Shown in pieces: positions 35,691 to 46,922 of a DNA stretch of 64,000 nucleotides. Every line of letters starts with the position of its first letter. The stretch's first letter is position 1. The notes beneath the pieces were generated by a model. The model did not search any database, had not been told where the DNA came from, and worked only from the letters and a program-made list of their open reading frames with translations. This stretch comes from Physcomitrium patens. Taxonomy: Eukaryota; Streptophyta; Bryopsida; Funariales; Funariaceae. Location: assembly GCF_000002425.4 (NCBI RefSeq), contig NC_037265.1, positions 6,156,036 through 6,220,035 on the forward strand. The letters run 5' to 3'. Both the position numbers and the translations under genes were made by a program.

Positions 35691-38430
35691 AGCTATGTCA
35701 GATCAAATCGTGATCAACCAGAGGAGTTGATTGATTATAGTACAATTTTGTATCACATAGCAAGATGTTGGTATTCCTGTACAACTTGATTCCTTCATTG
35801 AGTAGAATATATAAGGGGTTGAATACTTCTATCTGAAATTCTTTAAGGGATTGATGGACATACTTTGTTTGAAAAAAAGGCTGGGGCATGCATCATGAAA
35901 TGTGTTGTTACACAAGTCTGTGTTGTTACAACTATCTCCGGAGACTGTATTGTGCAAAGAACGATGAGGACTCTGGAAAGTATGTGCAAAAACCGGTTGC
36001 AAAATCATCGTAGCATGGGCCTGCAAGTGTTAGCCAGTTAGTAACCTAGCAATTTATAGGCAGTGTTCTGCAATTTGTGCTCGACTTACAATCATGTACG
36101 CGAAACCGGGAATCGGCAAGCTTCACAGTCCGCTGGTAGGACACAGTCGATGCCAACTGTTATTGACAAATTCAAGGCAGGAGCAGCACGCCAGACAGCT
36201 GGAGCCTGAGCAGCTTTTGTTGAAGTTTCCTTTTATCTAGAATGGAGGAGTGAAACGAGCTTGCCTCAGTCGGGATTACTTGGCTTTTCTGTCGAATGAT
36301 TCTTTCCAGGCTGCATGAAAGTAGTGTCGCACGTGTGTTCACATAAGTTCATATGAATTCTCACACCTTTGATCGAGAATATTTCATGAGATTGAATTAA
36401 TATATGAACTGTATGTGGATATTCTTACAGAAAAGGCTGCTTGTACCGAATCCACAATGGCTAGCCGAAAATTACAAGAGAATACATCCAAACTAGTTCT
36501 ACTTGCCATGTAAAATTAAGTCGCAATTGCAGGTGATTTGAATTAATCTACACCCATCAACGCCTTTAATTCATCAAGCCACCGTCTCACTCTCACTCTT
36601 AAGTCTGCTCCACCAGCCACTCTTCTTTATCATTCGCTAAGCTGCCCTCTTTGTCGTTGCCTTAACCCCTTACCATTCCTCAATTATGCAACATATTATT
36701 CCTCCAGTGTTAAGCACTTCCCAACTCTGTTTCAGAAGTAAAAAGAACACAACCCTTAGCCATCCATGCAGTCGCTTGTTTATGGACCATGTTTAGTCTT
36801 TCGACAAGCCTAAGGGGGCGATCTTGCCCCACCACGCACTCAGTGGATCTCAGTCTCCTCAGCAACAGTGGTCAAGGGAATTACCAGCTCTGATGACGCT
36901 GAATACCTGCTTATAACGCTGAATACCTGCTTATAACGCTGAATGCAGGTCACATAGTCAGTACTGTTAGTCTAGTGCTCAATGTCATGCAGTTGCTTCT
37001 GGCAGTCAGTCCAGGCGGTTGCCCTACCAGGGTTATACCCGTCAGCACAACGCTCTCTGCAGACGTATTTCTACACCCCTTTCGCAGTTGGTACAGGGAA
37101 TCCTAGACTGCAAAAATCAAGACATGAGTGCAAGGTTTGTGGAACAGTGAAATGCGGGACACTCCAACAACTTGAATAGTAGAGCGACAGTTTGTAGAGC
37201 TCTACAAGACAAGACATGCAGATGCTAAATAGGGTTTGATACTCGTATCCTTCGAGTAGGGGAAACCGCACGGATGTAATGCCCTAAGAAATCTCTTGCT
37301 GGATTTGAATCCTCTAAATGCGTACCAAGCTCCTTCTCTAGTAATTTGAAAAAGAAAAAGAAAACTCATGCGCGCAGCATCCCGCCATTCAAACGTTTCA
37401 AGCTAGTTTGACTATTCAAACAAAGGCGACGTTCCCAGGTATATCACCAAGAATTTGCGCAAGTGCGCGATCCCCTTCATCCCAACTTGATTCACCCAGT
37501 ACTAAAGAAAATCATGTCACGCTTACTGCCCCAAGCTAAGTTGTCTGTAATGATAGAATCAAGCGAAGTCTCGGGAGGAACCAACCATCAGTCACCTCAC
37601 TGCTCTTAGGGTTCTGAAAAACAAACACTTCCACTTCACATCACCCACTCTTCAGCTTGCAAGGTTACAATCAATGTCGACAATCGGCGTTCTAGGTTTA
37701 CGTTTGCAGAGAGCTTCGTATGACACAAAGCGATTACTTTACTTAGGATTCGAATAACGAACAAAGAGATTATGCTCTCTCATAGGTAGCACAGAGCAGT
37801 GGATTATGCAGTACAATTTATGATCTATTACCCGTTTCAGTACGAGGCCATGAGCTCTCAGCCAAATAATGTCCACATTGCCATTGGGCTTTCAGAATAG
37901 CGTATATTGGGTTTGACCCGTTCGTCACCGAGCTCATGCCTCGCAAAATTTTGGCATTCAGGGCTACAGCGACAAATGAACATTGAAGTATCGGGAGGAT
38001 CTTGAACTAGGAGGAGCGGTCAGATGTTGGAAGTATGGCCATGCAGGGCAGACTTTATGGCTCCATCCTTCCGTTGGCTAGGCCAATGCTTATGGTTCTT
38101 ATGTTTGTAAATCTTCACCTTCCAGAAAATCGAGCGATCATACTTTGTTGTTATACAAACGAATACTTAGAAGATAGGATAATGAATCAACCTACTTACA
38201 GATGCAAAATCAAAACCATTTCGTTTATAATTTTTCTCACAATATGTTTTGGTATAAATATAGGGAATTGCTTAATCGATTAGGTCTCCATTCATCCTTC
38301 CCTCTACGAACGTCGGTACTGGGCTCAAACAAACAAGGCAACGAGCGAGCAGTCGGCACCTGATTCAGTAAAAATGCTTCAGTGGGATCGGAAGGAAGGG
38401 GGTGGGTGGCTCGAATTAGTAAAAAGGTGG
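35691..38430. other. Higher-GC island without a recognisable gene
   Basis: Composition here resembles the two gene regions rather than the surrounding repeats, with sharp edges near 35.7 and 38.4 kb. I translated both strands by eye and found no family, no long exon and no convincing chain of splice sites. Open frames (for example 35829-36026 minus, 36982-37179 plus, 38035-38283 plus) are short and unconvincing. The island could be a non-coding transcript, a dead gene, or exons or UTR of a fast-evolving gene. A short 20-bp tandem repeat lies at 36896-36945. Confidence 0.4.
36896..36945. repeat. 20-bp tandem repeat, about 2.5 copies
   Basis: The unit GCTGAATACCTGCTTATAAC is repeated exactly twice (36898-36937), followed by a partial third copy. 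Confidence 0.9.
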
Positions 38431-38907
38431 GTCCATTTAGTAATTTCCTAAATATGTTATGACAAATATATATATAGAACACATACTAAATCGTATTTAT
38501 AGACAAATACTAAATGTCTATAAATATATTTATATACAAATACTAAATCGTATTTATAATAGTTTTCAGTTCATGTAACTGTATTTAAAATATTTTACTT
38601 TTGGCATCTTAATAAATATTTTTAAGTTATTAAAATTTATTAGTTATCTCTCATAAATCACAACAAAATATTCAAACAACATTAGGTTTGTTTTTTGTTA
38701 CAACTACCATATATATATATATATATATAGAAAATTAATTTTTTTAGAATTTTTTGTTGATCCTAAATTATTTGAACAAAAACATTTCATGACAATTGTA
38801 ATTAATAAAATTTGATAATTTGGATCTGTTTTGTTTCTTTTTAATATATTTTAAATACTATAGCTTAAAACTTTATTTACAATAAATGTATTTATAATTA
38901 CACACAA

Positions 38908-38939
<32 letters not shown>

Positions 38940-39290
38940 ATACATATAGGAAATTATTAAAGTCACATTCCAATTTTCTTAAAGTCACATCCTTCCTTCC
39001 TTGCTATTTCATGATTACCTTTATTCATTTCTTGTCTCTATTCTTTATTCTTAGTCTATGTTCCAACCCCTATCCATAATTCTTAATCCTTGTTCTCAGC
39101 CCTTGTCTTTTGTCTTTGTTTAGCACTCGTCTTTTGTCCCCACTCTATGTTCTTTGTTTCATACCTTCGTCCCTTATTTCCAACTTTTGTCTGTATTCCT
39201 AGCGCATATGAATTTCTTAGAATCAAAAGATTAATATATTCTTATATCATTTAAAAAGACTAAAAAATCACTTAAAGATGTTAAATATTC
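38431..39290. other. AT-rich segment with microsatellites and a pyrimidine-rich stretch
   Basis: (TA)n runs lie at about 38710-38729 and 38913-38939. 38985-39190 is unusually pyrimidine-rich, with loose repeats of TTGTCTTTTGTC and TATTCTTTATTCTT type. A degenerate repeat of AAATACTAAAT(C/G)...TTTATA is seen at 38480-38560. No gene. Confidence 0.4.
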
Positions 39291-39405
39291 AATTAAAATG
39301 AATATTACTAAAGATAAGAAAATTAAAATCTCTTGAAATCAGACTATAAACAAGAAAGGTATTCATAAGACTAAAGAAGGCTTCATTCTTATTTCCATAT
39401 ATAAT
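39291..39405 (-). repeat. Minus-oriented Gypsy A/B-family LTR fragment
   Basis: Read on the minus strand this resembles the middle of the A/B LTR: GAAGCCTTCTTTAGTCTTATGAATACC, then TTTCTTGTTTATAG. It abuts the 5' LTR of Gypsy B. It may belong with the minus-strand Gypsy fragment at 59095-59739, as the two sides of the element into which B inserted. Confidence 0.5.
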
Positions 39406-39417
39406 TAGAAGCTACAA

Positions 39418-39976
39418 ATCACAAATATATACCAACTATAATTGTTACTTAAATAGGTAGAATTAGATAAAATTAGATTAATTTCATAATATCTTTTAGA
39501 AAAGCTTTTTAGAAGCTTCTTAGATGTTGTTTTGATTTTACATATGTTTGTAATTAATTGATAGGTTAGAAACTTCATCAATAAACTATCCATGTACTAC
39601 ATGTATTGATAGCTTGCAGAACAAACTAATTATGTGGTGGCCATATAAAAAACTTGTCTTGCAAGTGAAGATACATGTCATGTAAAGTTAACACTTTTTT
39701 GGAGGTCCTATAGAACATTGCCATATAAATCCTAGGTAGATAGTATATATAGAGGCAAGAGTAATGCCTTCTTCACTCTTATGAATTCCTTTCTTGCTTC
39801 TAGTGTAGATTCAAGAGTCTCTAGTTTCCTTGTCTTTTGGCAATAACTATTCCAATTTCTTTTTAATATACATACTTCTTTATTTTTATTTTATCATTTT
39901 TCTTTTGATACAGATTTCATAAGTTTATGCATCTTCTTTCAGTTCATGTCTTTGATAAATTGACAAAAATATACTT
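39418..39976 (+). repeat. 5' LTR of Gypsy B
   Basis: It aligns by eye with the A-family LTRs, including TTTAGAAGCTTCTTAGATG and TAGATAGTATATATAGAGGCAAGAG. It ends just before the degenerate primer site TAATATTAGAGC. Confidence 0.75.
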
Positions 39977-40204
39977 ATAATATTAGAGCTTTTTCCTCTC
40001 TTGATTAAGAGTGGATTACTTTTTTTTTTTGATAATACATAAGCATATTCAAAGTTATAGATTACTTTTTTTTAAACTAATATTATTCTTAATATCTTCT
40101 TTGTTCTCAAGTCCTCTCTTCTGCTTGTCTTGAACAATATTAGATATTTCTTTTTAAGTATCATCATGGTAGAGCTTTTTAAAATGAAAAATGTAATGGT
40201 ATAA

Positions 40205-41097
40205 ATGCAAGAGCAATTTAGGGAGTTAATGCTTGTAATACATCAACTCAATTTATCACCATCTAGAGCAACAAAAATGGCAAGAAGTGAAGATACAGAC
40301 ATGATTGGTGCCGCATCAATATCTACAAAAAATCACATTACTTTTCTTATAATAGACCACCTTTCTAATATTAAAAAACCAAAAGCTGCCTTACCTATGA
40401 AGTTTGATGACACAAGATCCAAATTTTGAGGATTTATCAATCAAGTATAATTTATGTTGAAGTTCAATTCCAAAGCTATCTAATGCCCAGATCATAAGTT
40501 AAATTTATTAATATACTTCTTTTAGGTTTAGCATTATTATGATTTTTTATTTTTTCTTGAATAATTAGATCCAATATTGAATAATCTAGAGGCTTTATGA
40601 TAGAGTTTTGATCCATGTATGGAAAATATGATGCAATTCATTTTGCAACCATTAAAATTTATATCTTACAACAAGGAAATTGATCAGTGACATCATATGC
40701 TTTATAATTTTTATAACTAGTAATTGATATTGAGTAGAATGATACTACCCTTATTAGCTAATTTTTCTATGGATTATAATATGAGATAAAAATATTGATA
40801 TTCAACTTATTTGATTCTCAAATATTAAGTCAAACAATTGATTTTATTGTGAAGTGTAATAATCAATTTTTTGAGTTTCAATCTGAGAATTGCACAAGAA
40901 AATCTTCACACTATTATAATTCAATGACAACATCGACAACCTCTCAATCTAAACATCTGAAAGTAGAAGACATGCTAATTGATGTGGTACATTGTAAATT
41001 TCTTATTGAACAAGAAAAGACTTGTCGTTGTCGAGAAGGATTGTGTTTATATTGTGAAAAAGCTAAACACATTGCTCAACATTGTCGAAAGAAATAA
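40205..41097 (+). pseudogene. Gypsy B Gag with intact zinc knuckle
   Basis: 40205-40429 is an open stretch of 74 codons ending PMKFDDTRSKF, homologous to the A copy. The Gag core continues with stops and shifts. 40795-41097 is open for 100 codons and ends in a complete CCHC knuckle (CLYCEKAKHIAQHC), the nucleic-acid-binding motif of Gag. It is best treated as a decayed gene despite these open parts. Confidence 0.75.
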
Positions 41098-41179
41098 TGC
41101 TACTACAAAATGAGAAGTACAAGTGTCAAAGATGAGAAAATATTGAAAAATAAATTTGTTCAGCTACAATAGGGTTTAT

Positions 41180-42135
41180 AAAATTAGAATCTTGTACAAA
41201 TTACTATTCTATCCTCTCTATAGAACCCTCTCCTTATTTTATAATAGATGTGCATTTAGGATCTAATAATCACAAAGCCATTGCATTGATACATTTAAAA
41301 GCCTCAACCTGTTTCTTAAATAAATTTTTTGTTAAAAGCCATAGAATACCGTTAGTATAAAAAACTAAACCCATATATGTAGAAGTCATAGATGGCTATC
41401 TGTTATCTTTTATAGATATTACTCATAAAACACTTCTTATAGATGTAGGAATAAATGGTCATAATAGTTGTATAATTTTTAATATAATTTGATCTCTTTC
41501 TAATTTAATCATTTTAGATTTATTGTGGTTAGAAAGATATAATCTTTTCATAGATTGGATTTTTTTATAAACTTGACTTTTCTCATAGTACTATTAAGAG
41601 TTTTGTAAAAATCCATAAGTCTAGTGTAGCCAAATCCATACTTGTAAGCACAAAAGTTTTTTACATGTAACAAAAGAAGGATTGCCCTTTGTTATTTATG
41701 CTACATCCATTTTTAATAATGGAAAGACTTCAAGTGGCATTCTAAGTCAATATTAAGATTTTTAAGATGTTTTTGAGAAGAAAAATACAGATATTCTTTA
41801 GAAGCATCATTCATATAATTGATCAATTGGTCTTAAAGAGAGAAGTCACCTACCATTTGGTTCAATCTACAGTTTAACACAAAATGAATTTGTTGAACTC
41901 AAGAAGTACATTGACAAGAACTTGGCAAATAATTTCATATATCATTCAAAATCTCTTGTGGAAGCTCTTAGCTTATTTGTAAAGAAAAAAGATAGATTAT
42001 TGTAAATGTATATAGATTATCAAGGACTCAACAAGATTACCATCAAGAATTTGTATCCTTTCCCTTTGATATCTGGACTTCTTGATCAACTAAATCAAGC
42101 TAAGATCTATACAAAAATAGATCTATAAAAAGCAT
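41180..42135 (+). pseudogene. Gypsy B protease and first half of reverse transcriptase
   Basis: Protease-like blocks appear at about 41240-41530 (HKAIALIHLKASTCFLN, then VEVIDGYLLSF). The reverse-transcriptase fingers follow at 41840-42130 (NEFVELKKYIDKNLA, then [15 protein letters not shown], then YTKIDL). The frame stops exactly at the left edge of the gag-only element. Confidence 0.72.
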
Positions 42136-43817
42136 TGTCATATTACGTGAAGTCTTGCTTGAGAATGCACCGAGCACCTAGCTATGGAAGGTAAAAGAAA
42201 ATTGCAACAAAAGGTCCTAACAATCCAATAGGATTATAGAGAATTTACAATTAAACGTTAAAAATTATAATCAAACATTAAGCAAGCTCAATTAAATTTT
42301 ATTGAAGTTATAAAAAAAACACAAGGAAATCCTAAAGAAATATAAAAGAATATTAAAGAAAACTTAGTCAAACCCTAACAAAAATCTAATAGAACCTTAA
42401 ATTATAACCAAATCCTAATTCTAATCCAACCTTAATCAAACCCTAGACAAACCCTAAATCCTAAACCAAATCCTAATTCTAATCCAACCTTAATCAAATC
42501 CTAGACAAACCCTAAATCCTAAACCAAATCCTAATCAAATCCTAATCCAAACCCTAAATCCTAAATCCTAAACCAAATCCTAATCTAAATCCTAAATCCT
42601 AAATCAAACCCTAATCAAATCCTAAATTCTAAACCAAATCTTAATCTAAATCTTAAATCCTAAACCAAATCCTAATTCAAATCCTAAATCCTAAACCAAA
42701 TCCTAAATCCTAAATCAAATCCTAATCCAAATCCTAAACCCCAAACCAAATCCTAACCAAACCCTAAACGAAATCCTAATAATTCCTACAACAGATTTAA
42801 ACCTCAATAACTAATGAATAAACCGTTGATCTTAACTAAAATTTTGCATACTTCTAAAAAAATAAGTTGAAAACAAGCACAAAAAATTTGATAAGGATCG
42901 GAGTTACCAAATTGACGATATCTTCAAAAATATGCTCAGATATTGGCCGACCTCCTCCTCCAATCTTAATGCCAATCTTCCAGAGCCAATATCTCTCCTT
43001 TGCACCTTTCGATTGATTTCAAAAATCTCATACGCATAAAAAAACAAGTCTAATATCCTCTCACATAAGTTTTACTCCAGTTCAACTAATAAATTGCAAG
43101 AAATCTCAAAAACCCCCACTAGACCTAAAATTCTACTTTTTGAGACCTTGATCCACTTAAACCTCAATATCCCTCAATTCAATTGTTAAATCAAGCTCAA
43201 ATTCACGACACATATTAAAAACAACTATAACCATAAACCCACAGAATTTCACTTGTAGATCTATTACAAAACTATTGAAATCACCTCAAAACATAAACCC
43301 TATTTTATTTCATAAAACCCAAGTCATCTAAAACAAACCTTGACTTTGCAAAGCTATTACAAAGTCAATACAGATCCAAATCACCCAAATCCAACACCTA
43401 TAGAAAACCTATCCAATCTTCTATCAAACCCCACTCTCCGATCTGCCAAAGAGTCCTAGAGTTGTTGTCGAGACTCAGTTTTGTGCTTCAGGGTCTGATT
43501 TCGATCCTGGTTCATAACCGGCCCTCTCCGGGTATCAACTTTCATCTTCTTGAGGTAATTTTTACTAATTTGCACTCCTAACTCTTTCCTAAATATGCCT
43601 ATATCCTTTTTTTTTTTAATCTACCTTATTTTGCCTTATTTTTGGCCCTACAAAGTAAGTAGAAGCTATTTTTTCTAAAAGGGTAGCATTACTACTAAAA
43701 GTTTTACTACCTTCCTATCTTTTATCCATATTTTTCTACCCTTTCTTTTAACTTGACTCTTCTATAATAAGATCCATATTATCATATTTCATCATATAGT
43801 CGTATTACAACACGACA
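42136..43817 (-). repeat. Left LTR (3' LTR in element orientation) of the gag-only element
   Basis: About 1.68 kb, almost identical to 46923-48565. It contains a dense degenerate telomere-like array at 42370-42770 (CCTAAATC, CCCTAAAC, CAAATCCTAATC units). Length difference between the two LTRs lies mainly in this array, where the left copy has an extra repeat block. Confidence 0.9.
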
Positions 43818-44138
43818 TCTACCCCCTCTGAACTTGTGCATCCTCCAGTATGCACCAAATAATCCAACTTTGTTTGATTCATACAATATTTTCAATGTCC
43901 TCATCCAATTCTTCTTCTTCATATTCGCTATTCAAATCAAAGTCATCTTGTTGTCTTGAAAGATTTATATCTTTGACAAAGTCTTCTATAATTATTTATA
44001 TTTGCTTTTATTTGAATATCTTCACTCTCTTCTATTATCATCATCCTTTAATCCAATATATGCAATTTCCTTCAAAAATCTTCTAATCCATTTTCTTGAT
44101 AAATACCAAAAATCTCTCATCATCTTTTCATAACTCAC

Positions 44139-44173
<35 letters not shown>

Positions 44174-44180
44174 ATTTTGA
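43818..44180 (-). other. Internal 3' region of the gag-only element next to its polypurine tract
   Basis: The purine tract on the minus strand (TCTACCCCCTCT on plus) lies directly at the LTR edge. The rest is AT-rich, with a (TA)n run at about 44144-44171. An open frame at 43850-44086 (plus) is Ser/Ile/Tyr-rich and runs against the element's orientation, so I do not call it. Confidence 0.5.
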
Positions 44181-44182
44181 AT

Positions 44183-44399
44183 GCCAATAAACTTGAATCA
44201 AAAGTACCTACATCTTATAAGAGTACCTCCTTTTCATACCTCCATAGTCTTGCTTTACAATGATACTTTTCCAAAATCTTTTTTATTTTTTATTTTTTAT
44301 TTTTTTTTCCCAATAAAATTGAAATCAAAGGCATCTATATCTTATAAATGTATCTTCCTTTTTATATCTTCATAGTCTTACTTTACAATAATACTTCTC

Positions 44400-44437
<38 letters not shown>

Positions 44438-44660
44438 AAAACTTAAATCAAAGGCATCTTTATCTTGTAAATGTACCTCCTTTTTTATAACTCCATAGTC
44501 TTGCTTTACAATGATACTTCTCATTTTTTTTATTTTTTATTTTTTTTCAATAAAATTGAAATCAAAGGCATCTATATCTTGTAAGAATACCCCCCTCCTT
44601 TTTTATACCTCCATAGTCTTGCTTTACAATGATACTTCTTCAAAATATTCATATATATAT
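44183..44660 (-). repeat. Tandem repeat of about 111-126 bp, four copies, in the gag-only element
   Basis: Four adjacent copies share AAATCAAAGGCATCTATATCTTGTAA, CCTCC, then CTCCATAGTCTTGCTTTACA and ATGATACTTCT. Copies start near 44195, 44321, 44447 and 44558. They are separated by T-rich spacers, one an uninterrupted T run of about 30 bp (about 44403-44434). A (TA)n run follows at about 44651-44677. Confidence 0.85.
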
Positions 44661-44941
44661 ATATATATATATATAGTTCAATGCCAATATTTCCATTTAC
44701 TCCTAATGTGCAAGTAATTTACAAATATCCTTTTTTGCACATGACCAAACCATTGACGAGGTACAAAATTTGAAATGAAAAGATTGAATTGAAACCTCTT
44801 CCAAATAGCCACATACATCTTTCTTGTATCTTTTTTATTATTTCTTTGATTCCAAGTCCCATTTATGATGTCTAGGTAATCTTTAAATCCATTTCTCTCG
44901 TCTTTATATTTGAAGATTTTTAGATTTTCAACCCTTGAATT

Positions 44942-46633
44942 TCATACTTGATAATAAACCTTATCTTTGTTAAAATCCAATTGTGTCTCCATTACATGTG
45001 CATTATCTATATAACTTTGACCTTGGTCCAAAAGAGAAGTACTCACAATTAACTTAATTATAGTCAATGACTTAGCATCCTTATCTTTTGTCCCATAATC
45101 TTCATTTGTCACATAATCTTGTGTAACATCCTTCATATCTTCTTGAATGCATCCTTGTGAAACATCATAATCTTTTGTTGTCTCAAAGCATTGCATAACC
45201 TCATAATATTGAAAATTCTCATGCTCCTTTAAAATCTCATGCTCTTGAAAAGTTTCATAACTTTCACAATAATCCTTTGTGGTTTCACAACCACATTTAT
45301 TATCATAAGCTTATGTAATTTCATAACCCTCTTCATGTGAAAACTCATAACTTCTTTCACTCAATTCATATGTGGTCATTTAGTCATATGTAATTTGATT
45401 TTCATCATCATATCCATGCATAATTCTACCACTTCTCATATCATAATGTTGTGAATTCATATAGTCTTCATGATTATAACCTTCAATAGATCCATTATCT
45501 ATTTTTTGTAAAGGTTCAATCTTAAATTCTTCAACGCGATCCAAAGTATTAGACAAAATATCTTTACCTCCTTCAAATGTAGAAAATACCTTTTTATCAC
45601 CAAGATATTTTCCATCTAAATTACCATCACCAACTTTCACAAACTTATTCAATATAGAATAGCCATAGCTTCCAACCACATTGTCATTAGTTTTCAAATC
45701 CTTAATCTTCACATTACCTTCAAATTTTTGGATACCTTGGCCTTCCATAGTAATAGTTTGAAAAGAATCTTTTTTCTCTCCTTCACCACCCTTGCTATAA
45801 GATTTAATTTCTTTCATCTGTAAAGAATTAGCTTTTCCATTAAAATTTCCTATTTTTTCTTCTATTTCTCTTTTTTTAAGATTAGTCCCTTGCATTGATA
45901 AAGATGATATAGAAGCCAAAGTAGAAGATTTCTTAGGCCATATTGAAACTTCTTTAGCTTTTGCTTCTTGTTGCCTTGCTAAAAAAACCACTACTTTCTT
46001 CAACTACTCCCAATTATTAGTATAATCACTCTCCGTAGACTCATCTTCAAGAAGCATGAAAACCTCATCTCTCAAGGCATCATCAAGACCATGTAAAAAC
46101 AAATCTACCTTTAAAGCACCCAATGATCGTCTGTCCAAGGATGAGAGTTGATAAAATCTCCTATCAAATTCTTCTAAGAATTCATAAAGATCCATATGCT
46201 TGCTTGATTGCAATTCTACCCAATCCAAAAACTTTTGCTTGGTAATTTTATCCTCATTTCCATCAATAAATTCTTTCTTCAAAAGTTCTTGAAATTTTGA
46301 CCATGTTTCTACACCCCCTCCAAGTAATTTCTTCACTTGTTTATGAAATCTAGGTTCAATAGCCAAATATAAGCTTGAGATCATCTTTGCCTCAAGGATT
46401 TGGCATGTCTCCATCTCACATGTATAAACTTGCAAAAACTTAGTGATGTTGCATCCTTCAAACCTCCCAAATTTGTTGATGACTCCTTGCAATGCCCTTG
46501 TGATATCTTTTTCAATTACTTGCATTCTTTGTTGCTCCTCCATGAATATATAAAAAGCCTTAAAAAATTCACTAATATTTGATCCATCTATAATATTCGA
46601 CCTATCCAAAAACCTTGATGATACATCTTCCAT
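44942..46633 (-). pseudogene. Gag-like protein of the gag-only element: one long frame with three stop codons
   Basis: Read from ATG at 46633 (minus), one frame runs 564 codons to a final stop at 44942. It is interrupted only by TAG (about 46004-46006), TAA (45380-45382) and another TAA near 45313. All three could come from CAG or CAA by one C-to-T change. The first 210 codons have a Gag look: helical, with FKAFYIFMEEQQRM, FHKQVKKLLGG, WSKFQELLKKEFIDG and LYEFLEEFDRRFYQLS, the last resembling the plant retrotransposon Gag core. The middle is Lys/Ser-rich. The C-terminal third is acidic and unusually Tyr/Asp/Glu-rich. I see no zinc knuckle and no protease. The absence of frameshifts over 1.7 kb, next to host elements shredded in every frame, points to recent coding constraint. 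Confidence 0.72.
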
Positions 46634-46922
46634 TTTGTTCCACAAGGATCAAAAATGTTCCTTGAAATACTCCAATAAATACCTTATGATACTTCAAAAT
46701 GCTCCAACATATCTATAAAGCCTTATAATACTCCATGATAATCCAAATATTGCCATTGTATTTTAAGATAGCCTCCAAAGCTCCAAGAATTCAAAAGCTT
46801 CAATTCACATATCACCCAAAGCTTTTCTTCCAACTTTCTTTTCTTTCTTTTCTAAAATTCAAATAATCCAAAGAAACCAAATTCCTTCCACCTAAAGCGT
46901 TTCACGTCAGGTTCACCAAATA
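46634..46922 (-). other. Leader and primer-binding site of the gag-only element
   Basis: Between the Gag-like start and the right LTR. On the minus strand the LTR edge is followed after two bases by TGGTGAACCTGACGTGAA, which starts with the TGG expected for pairing to a tRNA CCA end. The rest has no coding content. Confidence 0.6.

Noticed and set aside
36982-37179. 65-codon frame ending in a Cys-containing motif (CKVCGTVKCGT)
   Set aside because: Looks zinc-finger-like, but no second pair of ligands, no family context and no adjoining exon were found.
37265-37325. Possible tRNA on the minus strand because of a GGATTCAAATCC T-arm-like motif
   Set aside because: No matching acceptor or anticodon arms at the right spacing.
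42370-42770. CRISPR-like array in the CCTAAATC repeats
   Set aside because: There are no spacers of constant length; it is a degenerate short-unit satellite in a eukaryotic LTR.
43850-44717. Plus-strand frames inside the gag-only element
   Set aside because: They run against the element's orientation and derive from T-rich tandem repeats.
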